Shown: one piece after another, positions 1 to 8,181 of the stretch | Layout: each line of letters begins with the position of its first letter | Position numbering within the stretch: the first letter of the stretch is position 1 | Source of the DNA: DATDIC01 sp963777625 | GTDB taxonomy: Bacteria; Pseudomonadota; Alphaproteobacteria; Acetobacterales; Acetobacteraceae | Direction of reading: 5' to 3' | DNA length: 64,000 nucleotides | Assembly (NCBI GenBank): GCA_963777625.1 | Contig: CAVZRO010000001.1 | Coordinates: 310,001-374,000, forward strand | Notes under the pieces: model-generated | What the model was told of the DNA's origin: nothing | Database searches by the model: none | The model's input: only the letters and a program-made list of their open reading frames with translations | Position numbers and translations under genes: made by a program

Positions 1-242
1 CTATACGCCAGTCGACTGTTCGGTTCCACGACCAGAACCTCGCAATCGACCACCCCGTTCCAGTGCGGCATCGGCGCGGCGCGGAAATTGAACCTGTGGC
101 CCACGACCGGCTGAAAATCGTTCTTCATCAACCATTCCTCGAGCAGCGCACCTTGGGTAAGGGCACGCCAGATCTTTTCGGGCGGATGCGGCATCTCCCG
201 CTCGATAATCAAGGAACCCGTGGTACGATCAGCTTCGATCAT
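1..242 (-). CDS. SRPBCC (AHSA1-type) domain protein, 3' end cut by window edge
   Basis: The first 80 codons of a START/AHSA1-like protein are visible; the gene runs off the left edge. The N-terminus has the family pattern: a strand ending IERxMPHPPEKIWRALT, then LLEEWLMKNDF, then a segment with RAAPMPHWNG. SRPBCC proteins form a helix-grip cavity for a small hydrophobic ligand, but the substrate cannot be read from sequence. The ATG overlaps the stop of the upstream arsR-type gene in an ATGA junction, so the two are translationally coupled. Such ArsR-SRPBCC pairs are common; a second pair lies at 42.9-44.3 kb. The family call is firm and the function unknown. Confidence 0.8.
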   Translation of the reverse strand, partial: MIEADRTTGSLIIEREMPHPPEKIWRALTQGALLEEWLMKNDFQPVVGHRFNFRAAPMPHWNGVVDCEVLVVEPNSRLAY

Positions 243-562
243 TGATCCATCCTGTTCAGCAGGGTTTCAAGACGATCCAACCGCTCGCGCCAGAAGGCGC
301 CATGCAAATTCAGCCAGTCGATCAGAGGCGTCAGCGCTTGCGGCCGCGCGCTGTAGTGGGTCTCTCGCCCCGCGCGGCGGTCCCGCACCAGGCCGGCGAT
401 CTTAAGTACGCCCAGATGCTTGGACACCGCAGGCTGCGACACACCCGCATGGTCGGTCAGAGCATGCACCGTCTGTTCGCCGCCGCGACTCAACCGCTCG
501 AAAATCGCCCGGCGCGTCGGGTCGGCAAGCACCTTGAAGAGGATCTCCGGATCAGCACGCAT
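239..562 (-). CDS. ArsR-family transcriptional regulator
   Basis: A 107-residue winged-helix repressor. Residues 5-25 (ILFKVLADPTRRAIFERLS) are the usual ArsR first helices, and the recognition helix follows in the stretch GVSQPAVSKHLGVLK. There is no CxC metal-binding motif in the alpha-3 helix, so a metal-sensing role is not supported; it belongs to the ArsR group paired with SRPBCC proteins. It overlaps the SRPBCC gene by four bases. A 46-bp interrupted palindrome begins two bases upstream of the start codon and is the likely operator for autoregulation. Confidence 0.9.
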   Translation of the reverse strand: MRADPEILFKVLADPTRRAIFERLSRGGEQTVHALTDHAGVSQPAVSKHLGVLKIAGLVRDRRAGRETHYSARPQALTPLIDWLNLHGAFWRERLDRLETLLNRMDQ

Positions 563-563
563 C

Positions 564-609
564 CAATAACCCGTGGATTATGGATCAGCTCATAATCGCC
601 GGGTTATTG
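564..609. promoter_or_regulatory. Nested palindrome directly upstream of the arsR-type start codon (probable operator)
   Basis: Outer arms CAATAACCCG (564-573) and CGGGTTATTG (600-609) are perfect inverted repeats. Inner arms GATTATG (576-582) and CATAATC (591-597) are also perfect and share the same centre. The arsR-type ATG is at 562-560, so the dyad ends two bases from the start codon and a bound repressor would block initiation. Autoregulation is inferred from position and symmetry. Confidence 0.65.
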
Positions 610-806
610 ATGAGTTAAGCGCAGAATGCTGCCCTGCCCCAATCGTTCATTGGAAAGCCCGCGCCGGCTTGTTCCGGATAATTGATGCCGTCGGCCCCGA
701 CCGACGACCCTGTCCCGTGCCTTCATACGGGCGCACGACGTTGACGCCGCTGATCTCAAGCCATTCTATAGCCGCGTCCGCAAGCCGAAGAGAGAGGAAC
801 AGTCCA

Positions 807-1388
807 GTGAGCAAGCCGGCGCCGCCCACCGACAGCACCAAGCCGTTCCTGACCGATGTCCAGACGCTGCGTGATCGGGCCCGCCAACATCTCGAAGACG
901 GCGGCGTAACGGCCACATACAAGGGCGATGTCCACCAGACCATCGCCATCCTGCAGTCTGTGCTCGCAACCGAGATCGTTTGCGTGCTCCGCTATACCAT
1001 GAATGCCGTCGCCGCGACCGGCATCTCGAGCGAGGGCGTGAAAGCCGAGTTCGCCCAGCATGCGAAAGAAGAGCAGGAGCACATGATGGCTGTGGCCGAG
1101 CGCATCAATCAGCTCGGCGGCACCCCGAATTTCAACCCGGAGGGGCTGCTGACGCGCTCAGCTTCGCAATACGCCGAAGGCGGCAACCTCGTCGAGATGA
1201 TCCGGGAAAACCTGATCGCCGAGCGGATTGCGGTCGATCACTACCGGGAGCTGATCCGTTACTTCGGCAACGATGATCCGGCGACGCGGATCATGATGGA
1301 AGGCATTCTCGTGACCGAGGAAGAACACGCGAACGACATGCACGACCTTCTGGTCGCCCACGAAGGCCGCCCGTCGCTGTCCCGCTGA
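807..1388 (+). CDS. Ferritin-like / bacterioferritin-type protein
   Basis: A 193-residue four-helix ferritin-like protein. Expected diiron-site residues are visible: ATEIVCVLRY with Glu in the first helix, HAKEEQEHMM with an ExxH pair, then LIAERIAVDHYRELIR and the last helix VTEEEHANDMHDLL. The stretch GGTPNFNPEGLLTRS is typical of the bacterioferritin-like group found in rhizobia and relatives. I chose GTG 807 because an AGAGAGGA ribosome-binding site lies just upstream; the open frame continues 5' but that part has no family resemblance. Likely role is iron storage or peroxide protection in the cytoplasm. It stands alone, divergent from the arsR-type gene. Confidence 0.85.
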   Translation: MSKPAPPTDSTKPFLTDVQTLRDRARQHLEDGGVTATYKGDVHQTIAILQSVLATEIVCVLRYTMNAVAATGISSEGVKAEFAQHAKEEQEHMMAVAERINQLGGTPNFNPEGLLTRSASQYAEGGNLVEMIRENLIAERIAVDHYRELIRYFGNDDPATRIMMEGILVTEEEHANDMHDLLVAHEGRPSLSR

Positions 1389-1398
1389 TTGCCCCACC

Positions 1399-1485
1399 AT
1401 CGTTACGCGCGGGCGTGGCCCGGCCACCGTCGTGCGCGGGCTTGGTCCGGCCTTCGTCATGCGCGGGCTTGGCCCGCGCACCCAC
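1399..1485. repeat. Three degenerate tandem GC-rich units
   Basis: About three 27-30 bp units follow one another, each built around GCGCGGGCNTGGNCCGG. The last unit ends GGCCCGCGC, which can pair with GCGCGGGC inside it. The array lies between the convergent 3' ends of the ferritin-like gene and the double-GNAT gene, so it may help end transcription, but no T-tract is seen. Confidence 0.5.
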
Positions 1486-1525
1486 GTCTTCTCACCGCAC
1501 CACGAAAACGTAAGCCGGGCCGCCC

Positions 1526-2521
1526 TCACACTCGCTTATGGAACAGCACCGTCGCCCGCAGCCCACCGTCCGCATCGAGCGAGAAATCCGGAACCCGACC
1601 GCTCTCGATCCACCCGCTGGACCGGTACAGCGCCTCGGCCGCACTGTCCGCGTTGGTATCCAGCGTCAGCAGAGTGCGGCCCCGCGCCCCCGCCTCCTGC
1701 TCCAGCCGCGCCATCAGCCCCCGCCCCAGCCCGACCCGGCGAGCCCCTGGATGCACCAGCAGCTTCTGCACCTCCGCCCGATGCGGCTGGTTCGGTGGCG
1801 TATCGAGATCCAGCATCACGGTGCCGGTCAGTTCGCCATCGCTCCACCCACCCAGCAAAACCCGCTTCCCAGTGGCAACCTCGGTTGCGACCCGCCGCCA
1901 GAACCCAAGCGCCGCACCTTTCGGCAATGGCGGCACGAACCACACCGAGGCACCGGCCTCCACGCATGCCACCAGTATCTCGGTCAACCGCCGCGCGGCC
2001 GAGGCGGCACCGGCCGCATCCAGCACCGCGATCCCGCTGACCGGTTTTTCGTAATGAAACTCGATCGAATTGGACAAATCGTCGAGCGCTCGGATCGGAC
2101 CCGCCCGCACATAGCTGCGCTTCTCGTAGAACCGGTGTGCGCGGTCGAAGCGCGTATCGGTCCACAGCTCCAGCCGTGTCGCCCCGGCCGCCCGAGCATG
2201 CGCTTCCGCCACATCGAGCAACTGGTGCCCCAGCCCGCCGCCACGCCAGCCGCGATCGACGTAGACCCGTGCAATCTCCCACCGATCCGCCCCATGCGGA
2301 CAGGCGGCGATCATCCCCACCAGCCGGCCCGCCGCTTCCGCCGCCCACAGCGTTCCGCCCTTGCCGGCATAGTAGGATGCCAGCGTCCGCAACTCGGGCA
2401 CCTCGCCATCCACGTCCATGACGACGCCGGGATAGTCCGACCAGCAGCCCGAGATCAGCCCAATGAACCCGTCCGCATCCGCATCACGCCCCGGACGGAT
2501 CGCCGCCGGCTCAGCAGTCAA
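1526..2521 (-). CDS. Protein with two fused GNAT acetyltransferase domains
   Basis: A 331-residue protein with two GNAT units. The first (about 5-160) has the acetyl-CoA loop RGGGLGHQLL after VYVDRGW and a C-terminal FYEKRSYVRAG strand. The second (about 165-331) has LLVHPGARRVGLGRGLM and ALYRSSGWIESGRVPDF. Substrate unknown. The start is TTG, overlapping the TGA of the upstream aminotransferase gene; no nearer ATG would keep the first GNAT strand. It is the last gene of a three-gene run with the two aminotransferases, so an amino-acid-linked substrate is possible but not shown. Confidence 0.85.
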   Translation of the reverse strand: MTAEPAAIRPGRDADADGFIGLISGCWSDYPGVVMDVDGEVPELRTLASYYAGKGGTLWAAEAAGRLVGMIAACPHGADRWEIARVYVDRGWRGGGLGHQLLDVAEAHARAAGATRLELWTDTRFDRAHRFYEKRSYVRAGPIRALDDLSNSIEFHYEKPVSGIAVLDAAGAASAARRLTEILVACVEAGASVWFVPPLPKGAALGFWRRVATEVATGKRVLLGGWSDGELTGTVMLDLDTPPNQPHRAEVQKLLVHPGARRVGLGRGLMARLEQEAGARGRTLLTLDTNADSAAEALYRSSGWIESGRVPDFSLDADGGLRATVLFHKRV

Positions 2522-3720
2522 TGCAGCGCCTCGCAGAACGCCCCGATCCGCCGGCAGCCTTCCGCCAGCGTCTCGTCATCCGTGGCAGTGCTGATCCGCA
2601 CATAGGGGCTCATGCCATACGACGCGCCCTGCACCACCGCGACATGTGCCTCTTCCAGCAGGGCGAGCGTGAACGTCTCGTCGGTATCGATCACCCGTCC
2701 CGTCAGCGTCTTCTTTCCCAGGCATCCGGCGATGTTCGGGAACAGATAGAACGCCCCTTCGGGCTTGTGGCACACCAGCCCGCGGCTGGCGTTGATCATC
2801 TCCACCGCCATGTCGCGGCGGCGCTGATAGGCCGCCACCATCTCCGCCACGCTGTCTTGCGGACCATCCAGTGCCGCCGCCGCCGCCGCCTGCCCCACCG
2901 TGGAAACGCCCGCGGTCACCTGCCCCTGCATGTTCACCATGGCGCGGATCAGGTTCTTCGGCCCACCGGCAAAGCCGATCCGCCAGCCCGTCATCGCGTA
3001 GGTTTTCGACACGCCGCTGATCGTCACCGTGCGGTCGCGCAGCTCCGGCGCCACCTCCGCGATCGTCGCATGGTGAAACCCGTCGTACACCAGATGCTCG
3101 TACATATCATCCGACATGATCCAGACATGCGGATGCTTCGCCATCACGTCGGCCAGCGCGCGCAATTCGTCGCGCGAACAGGACGCCCCGGTGGGATTGT
3201 TCGGATTGTTCAGCACCAGGAGCTTGGTCCGCGGCGTGATCGCCGCATCGATATCCTCCGGCCGCGGCTTGAATCCGTTGTTCTGCGGACACGGCACCAG
3301 CACCGGCTCCGCCTGCATGAACCGCGTCATCAGCGTATAAGCGTTCCAGGACGGGACCGGGATCACCACCTCGTCGCCGGGATCGAGCGTGGCGGCCAGC
3401 GCGTTGAAGATGCACTGCTTGCCGCCGTTGGAAACGGCGATCTCGTCGTACGCAAAATCCAGCCTGCTATCCCGCCTGAACTTGCGCTGGATCGCCTCCT
3501 TCAACGCGCGCGTGCCGTCCTGCGGCGGATATTTCGTCTCGCCGCGCAACGCCGCCTGGTAGCCCGCCTCGATCGCCAGAAGCGGGCTGGCGAAATCCGG
3601 CTCCCCGATCGTCAGTTGAACCACATCGACGCCCTTGGCCCGCAGCTCGCGCGCACGGATGGTCATCGCCACGCTGGCCGACACCTTCACCCGGTCCAGC
3701 CGCGCGGCGAGTGCGGGCAT
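2518..3720 (-). CDS. Aspartate/aromatic aminotransferase, class I PLP enzyme (downstream copy)
   Basis: A 400-residue fold-type I aminotransferase. Visible are the PLP Lys239 in SGVSKTYAMTGWRIGFAGG, the NNPNNPTGA motif at 171-179, SDDMYE with the pyridine-binding Asp at 204-205, and a C-terminal YVRIS Arg that would bind the substrate carboxylate. It most likely transfers amino groups between aspartate or another amino acid and 2-oxoglutarate. The ATG overlaps the stop of the upstream paralogue in an ATGA junction. It aligns with that paralogue without gaps over at least the first 250 residues, so the pair arose by tandem duplication. Specificity within the AspC/AAT-Ib group is not resolved. 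Confidence 0.9.
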   Translation of the reverse strand: MPALAARLDRVKVSASVAMTIRARELRAKGVDVVQLTIGEPDFASPLLAIEAGYQAALRGETKYPPQDGTRALKEAIQRKFRRDSRLDFAYDEIAVSNGGKQCIFNALAATLDPGDEVVIPVPSWNAYTLMTRFMQAEPVLVPCPQNNGFKPRPEDIDAAITPRTKLLVLNNPNNPTGASCSRDELRALADVMAKHPHVWIMSDDMYEHLVYDGFHHATIAEVAPELRDRTVTISGVSKTYAMTGWRIGFAGGPKNLIRAMVNMQGQVTAGVSTVGQAAAAAALDGPQDSVAEMVAAYQRRRDMAVEMINASRGLVCHKPEGAFYLFPNIAGCLGKKTLTGRVIDTDETFTLALLEEAHVAVVQGASYGMSPYVRISTATDDETLAEGCRRIGAFCEALH

Positions 3721-4922
3721 CAGGCCAGTCCCCGGCAGAATGTCTGGATGCGCTTGCAGGCTTCGCGCAGGCTTTCCGTATCGGTCGCGTAGCTGATACG
3801 GAAATGCCCCGGGTAGCAGAACGCCGCGCCGTGCACGGCGGCGACATTCGCTTCCTCCAGCAGCGCGGTCACGAACGTTTCGTCGTCGGTGATGCGGGCG
3901 CCGCCGCGCGAGGTCTTGCCGATGCAGCCATGGATGGCCGGAAACACGTAGAACGCGCCCTCCGGCTTGTGACACGTAATCCCCGGAGCGGCGTTCAGCA
4001 TATCCACCACCAGGTTGCGTCGCTCCTGATAGGCGTCGCGCATCGCCAGGATCAATTCCTGCGGGCCGGTCAGCGCTTCGACCGCCGCCGCCTGGCTGAT
4101 CGAGGACGGGTTGGATGTCGATTGGCTCTGCAGCTTGTCCATCGCCTTGATCAGCGCCAGCGGTGCGCCGGCAAACCCGATCCGCCATCCGGTCATCGCG
4201 TAGGACTTGGAGCAGCCGTTCATGGTGATGGTTCGGTCGCGCAACCGCGGCTCCACCTCCAGCACCGTGGCTGGGCGGAACCCGTCATAGGCAAGCTTCT
4301 CATAGATATCGTCGGTGAAAATCCATACATCCGGATGCCGCATCAGCACATCGCAGATCGGCCGCAGGTCGGCGGCGCGGTACGCAGCACCGGTCGGGTT
4401 GCACGGATTGTTCAGCATGAACCATTTGGTGCGCGGCGTGATCGCCGCCTCCAAATCCTCGGCACGCAGCTTGAACCCGTGGTTCTGCCCGCACGGCACC
4501 AGCACGGGCTTGCCGTCGGCCAGCGACACGATATCCGGATAGCTGACCCAGCACGGACTCGGGATGATCGCCTCGTCACCGGGATTGAGGGTGGCGAGCA
4601 TGGCGTTGAAGATCACCTGCTTGCCGCCGGTGGAGATGATGATTTCCTCCGGCTTGTAGTCCAGGCCGGAATCGCGGCGGAACTTCTCTGCCACCGCCTT
4701 GCGCAGCGCCGGCGTCCCGGCAACGTCGGTATATTTGGTTTCACCCGCCTCGATCGCCCGGATCGCCGCGTCCTTGACATTGCGCGGCGTGTCGAAATCC
4801 GGTTCGCCGGCGGACAGGCTGATCACCGGACGCCCGGCGGCCTGAAGCTGGCGGGCCTTGGTGGAAATGGCGATGGTCAGGCTGGGGCTGATCCGGTCCA
4901 GACGATCGGCGGTCAGTTTCAT
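3720..4922 (-). CDS. Aspartate aminotransferase, class I PLP enzyme (upstream copy)
   Basis: A 400-residue aminotransferase. PLP Lys239 lies in NGCSKSYAMTGWRIGF; NNPCNPTGAA is at 171-180 and TDDIYE at 203-208. MKLTADRLDRISPSLTIAIS is the typical start of the alphaproteobacterial aspartate aminotransferases, so I used ATG 4922 and not the longer frame upstream. It is first in the run AAT-AAT-GNAT, with ATGA overlaps. The 184 bases between this gene and the divergent PEP-CTERM gene must hold both promoters. This copy looks like the housekeeping enzyme; the downstream copy has the less usual SWNAYTL substrate loop in place of CWVSYPD. Confidence 0.92.
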   Translation of the reverse strand: MKLTADRLDRISPSLTIAISTKARQLQAAGRPVISLSAGEPDFDTPRNVKDAAIRAIEAGETKYTDVAGTPALRKAVAEKFRRDSGLDYKPEEIIISTGGKQVIFNAMLATLNPGDEAIIPSPCWVSYPDIVSLADGKPVLVPCGQNHGFKLRAEDLEAAITPRTKWFMLNNPCNPTGAAYRAADLRPICDVLMRHPDVWIFTDDIYEKLAYDGFRPATVLEVEPRLRDRTITMNGCSKSYAMTGWRIGFAGAPLALIKAMDKLQSQSTSNPSSISQAAAVEALTGPQELILAMRDAYQERRNLVVDMLNAAPGITCHKPEGAFYVFPAIHGCIGKTSRGGARITDDETFVTALLEEANVAAVHGAAFCYPGHFRISYATDTESLREACKRIQTFCRGLA

Positions 4923-5106
4923 GGCGATGCTCGACGAGGTGGCGGCGGACCCTATCGAACCGTGTCCGATGCAGCAACCGGACCATGCAAAGGGCAGCCA
5001 TCGCATTCAGACAGCCCCCGGACCCGCCGCGCGGACGGTGAATTTGCCTTTCGATTTTTCCCTTGCAACCTCTGCGCGAATCCAATAAATAATCTTAGTA
5101 TCAATT

Positions 5107-5811
5107 ATGGAACACACTCGTATGTCGCGCTCCCGAATCACCGGTCTCGCCCTCGTGGCAGGACTCTTCGCTGGCGCCACGGCGGCGCACGCGACACTTA
5201 CCGTCAGTGCCGCCGTCGGCGGCGCTCCGACCGGGGTCAATTATGTCAATTTCGACGATCTCGCGCTCGGCTCCGCCGGCGGCGTCAGCGACGGCGTCGG
5301 TGTGGCATTCGACCCCGACGGCCAGGCCGTCCAGGGTTCGGTCAGCGGTATCTACGCCGCACCGTATCTATCGAACGGCAATGGCGTGCCGTTCGGTGAC
5401 CCCGAAAACGGCCCCGATACCACGACGTTTCTTTCCACCGGTCTGGGCAGCGCCACGCTTAGCTTCCCCGGGCTGGAAAAATATGTCGGCCTGCTCTGGG
5501 GCTCCGTGGACGCCTACAATACGCTCAGTCTGTATGACGGCGCGGCATTGGTCGGCAGCATCACCGGAACCACGGTCACCGCGGGTGCCAACGGCGACCA
5601 GGGCGTGAACGGCACTTACTATGTCAACATCAGCTCGACGTTGCCGTTCAACAAGGTTGTGGCCACCAGCTCTCAGTACGCGTTCGAGTTCGACAACGTC
5701 GCCTACAACCGCACTGCGGTCCCCGAACCGACCACTCTGGCACTGTTCGTCGGCGGACTGATCGGCCTCGCCGCGATCCGCCGGAGACAGCCAGCAAAAC
5801 TGCGTCGCTGA
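5107..5811 (+). CDS. PEP-CTERM sorting-signal protein
   Basis: A 234-residue secreted protein. The N-terminal signal peptide (RSRITGLALVAGLFAG, cleaved near AHA) is followed by a beta-rich, Gly/Thr/Asn-rich body, and the C-terminus is a PEP-CTERM signal: VPEP, a hydrophobic stretch (TTLALFVGGLIGLAAI) and a basic RRR tail. Such tails are recognised by exosortase (EpsH), and the proteins are usually part of extracellular matrix. No exosortase gene is in the window. A second in-frame ATG at 5122 is possible; no strong ribosome-binding site decides between them. Confidence 0.85.
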   Translation: MEHTRMSRSRITGLALVAGLFAGATAAHATLTVSAAVGGAPTGVNYVNFDDLALGSAGGVSDGVGVAFDPDGQAVQGSVSGIYAAPYLSNGNGVPFGDPENGPDTTTFLSTGLGSATLSFPGLEKYVGLLWGSVDAYNTLSLYDGAALVGSITGTTVTAGANGDQGVNGTYYVNISSTLPFNKVVATSSQYAFEFDNVAYNRTAVPEPTTLALFVGGLIGLAAIRRRQPAKLRR

Positions 5812-5820
5812 AGGCGCGTC

Positions 5821-7491
5821 TCAGGACAGCCCGTCGATCCGGCCCTGCTCGTCCAGCCGGATCGACCCCGCGGCAGGCACGCGCGGCAGGCCCGGCATCG
5901 TCATGATATCCCCGCAGATCGCCACCACGAACCCTGCGCCCGCTGATAACCGCACCTCCCGGACCGGCAGCACATGCCCCTCCGGAGCTCCCATCAGTGT
6001 CGGGTCGGCACTGAAACTGTACTGCGTCTTGGCGATACAAACCGGACAGTCGGCGTATCCGGCTGCCTCGAACCCTTCCAACCGACGCGCGACATTCGCC
6101 GGCACGGCGATGTCGGCGGCGCGATAAATCTCCCGCGCAATCGTCCGGATCTTCTCCATCAGCGGCATCGCCGCCGGATAGAGCGGCACAACCGGTGGCG
6201 GGTCACGCCGGATCATCTCCAGCACCGCGTGCGCCAGCTCTTCCGCACCCGCGCCGCCCTCCGCCCAGTGCCGGCACACCGCCACCTGCACACCCAGCGG
6301 CGCCATCGCGTCGCGCACCACCTCCAGCTCCGCCGGCGTGTCGGCAGTGAAATGGTTGATCGCCACCACCGCTGGCAGATGAAACTTTCCGAGATTCTCG
6401 ACATGCCGCGCCAGGTTCACCACGCCTCGCGCCACCGCCGCGCGGTCCTCCCGCCCGAGATCCGACCGCGCCACGCCACCATGCATCTTCAGCGCCCGGA
6501 TCGTCGCGACCACCACCGCAGCGGCCGGCCGCAGCCCAGCAGACCGGCATTTGATATCGATGAACTTTTCGGCCCCCAGATCGGCGCCGAATCCCGCCTC
6601 GGTCACCACCACGTCCGCCAGTTTCAGGCCGAGCCGAGTCGCCATCACCGAGTTGCACCCATGCGCGATATTCGCGAACGGCCCGCCATGCACCAGCGCC
6701 GGTGATCCTTCCAGTGTCTGCACCAGATTCGGCTGCAACGCATCGCGCAGCAGTACCGCCATCGCCCCGTCCGCCTTCAGATCCCGCGCGGTAATCGACC
6801 GGCCATCGCGAGTTTGCGCCACGACCATGCGCCCGAGCCGCGCCTGCAGGTCCGCCAGACCGGTCGACAGGCAGAACACCGCCATCACCTCGGACGCCGC
6901 CGTGATGTCGAACCCGTCTTCCCGCGGCACGCCGTTGGTCGCACCGCCCAGCCCGGCCACGATGTTGCGCATCGCCCGATCGTTGACATCGAAACCACGC
7001 CGCCAGGAGATCCGCCGCACGTCGATGCCGAGCGGATTGCCCCAATACAGATGATTGTCGATCAGCCCGGCCAGCAGGTTGTTCGCCGCCGTAATGGCGT
7101 GAAAATCGCCGGTGAAATGGAGATTGATCTCCTCCATCGGCACCACCTGCGCGCGCCCGCCGCCCGCGGCGCCGCCTTTCTGCCCGAAGCTTGGACCCAG
7201 GCTCGGTTCGCGCAGGCAGATCACCGCGCGGCTGCCGATCCGATTCAGCGCATCCGCCAGCCCCACCGTCGTGGTGGTCTTGCCCTCGCCGGCCGGGGTG
7301 GGGCTGATCCCGGTGACCAGCACCAGCGCGCCATCCGGACGATCCGCCACCGAGTTGATAAAATCGAATCCGATCTTGGCCTTGTAGCGGCCGTACGGCT
7401 CAAGCGCCTCGAGCGGAACATCGAGCTTCGCGGCAATGTCGCCGATCCCCCGCAAGCGCGTGGCGCGGGCAATCTCCAGGTCCGTGGTCAT
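5821..7491 (-). CDS. fhs: Formate-tetrahydrofolate ligase
   Basis: A 556-residue protein, the normal family length. It joins formate to tetrahydrofolate with ATP, giving 10-formyl-THF for one-carbon metabolism. The P-loop TPAGEGKTTTTVG is at about 65-77; SLGPSFGQKGGAAGGG, the typical formyl-phosphate region, and EAGFGADLGAEKF are also present. ATG 7491 is chosen because GGGAGGGG precedes it and MTTDLEIARA matches family N-termini; the longer frame adds eight unsupported residues. The gene ends ten bases from the convergent PEP-CTERM gene and starts 63 bases from the GNAT gene upstream on the same strand. Confidence 0.95.
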   Translation of the reverse strand: MTTDLEIARATRLRGIGDIAAKLDVPLEALEPYGRYKAKIGFDFINSVADRPDGALVLVTGISPTPAGEGKTTTTVGLADALNRIGSRAVICLREPSLGPSFGQKGGAAGGGRAQVVPMEEINLHFTGDFHAITAANNLLAGLIDNHLYWGNPLGIDVRRISWRRGFDVNDRAMRNIVAGLGGATNGVPREDGFDITAASEVMAVFCLSTGLADLQARLGRMVVAQTRDGRSITARDLKADGAMAVLLRDALQPNLVQTLEGSPALVHGGPFANIAHGCNSVMATRLGLKLADVVVTEAGFGADLGAEKFIDIKCRSAGLRPAAAVVVATIRALKMHGGVARSDLGREDRAAVARGVVNLARHVENLGKFHLPAVVAINHFTADTPAELEVVRDAMAPLGVQVAVCRHWAEGGAGAEELAHAVLEMIRRDPPPVVPLYPAAMPLMEKIRTIAREIYRAADIAVPANVARRLEGFEAAGYADCPVCIAKTQYSFSADPTLMGAPEGHVLPVREVRLSAGAGFVVAICGDIMTMPGLPRVPAAGSIRLDEQGRIDGLS

Positions 7492-7554
7492 CGAGCCCCT
7501 CCCGGCAGAAATCACGTTTCGCGCCCGGCAAGGAGCGCAACGCCATCATACCGA

Positions 7555-8109
7555 TCAGCCGTGCCCCGTCACCCCGGGCGTACCGGCTGGCCCCAACACC
7601 AGCCGCGCCTCGATAATTCCCGGATCACCCGGCGTGTGCCGCAGGTGAAACCCGAGCTGCCGCGCGAGCCGCAGCATCCGTTCGTTCTCTGGAAGTATCT
7701 CGCCGACCACCTCGCGCAGTCCGTGCATACGCGCCCAATCGAACAGAATTTGCAGCAGGTGTGTCGCCAGCCCTTTGCCTTGCATGTCCGGCTGCACCAC
7801 CACGGCGAATTCGCCGGCCAGCGGATCGTCCCCGCGCACCAGCCGCCCCACGCCCACCGTTTCCCCGGTTGTCTCGCGCACCGCGATAAAAGCCATGTCG
7901 CGCTCGTAATCGAGCCGCGTGAACTTCGCCAGTTGCGTCGGCGTCAGCTCACGCAGCATGGCGAAGAATCGCAGCCGCACATCCTCGGCCGGCAGCCGAT
8001 GGAAGAAAGCGTCGTGCTGGCACGCATCATCGGGCCGGATCGGCCGGATGGTCAGTGTCTCGCCGCCGCCCTGCCAGTGTTGCACCAGCTCCGCCGGATA
8101 ATTGGCCAT
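7555..8109 (-). CDS. GNAT N-acetyltransferase resembling the Pat C-terminal domain
   Basis: A 184-residue single-domain acetyltransferase. LTIRPIRPDDA opens the fold; FAVVVQPDMQGKGLATHLL is the acetyl-CoA loop (Q-x-x-G-x-G/A type); MLRLARQLGFHLR closes it. The opening YPAELVQHWQ...IRPIRPDD resembles the C-terminal GNAT domain of bifunctional acyl-CoA synthetase/protein acetyltransferases, but here it stands alone. A protein-lysine acetyltransferase role is therefore possible but unproven. It is divergent from the esterase gene, with 72 bases between start codons. Confidence 0.85.
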   Translation of the reverse strand: MANYPAELVQHWQGGGETLTIRPIRPDDACQHDAFFHRLPAEDVRLRFFAMLRELTPTQLAKFTRLDYERDMAFIAVRETTGETVGVGRLVRGDDPLAGEFAVVVQPDMQGKGLATHLLQILFDWARMHGLREVVGEILPENERMLRLARQLGFHLRHTPGDPGIIEARLVLGPAGTPGVTGHG

Positions 8110-8181
8110 CTGACTTCCTCGCGGTTGAGGACGTCACCCCCTTCGTTCACAGTCCACGATAAGGACAATGGAGAGCGCCTG

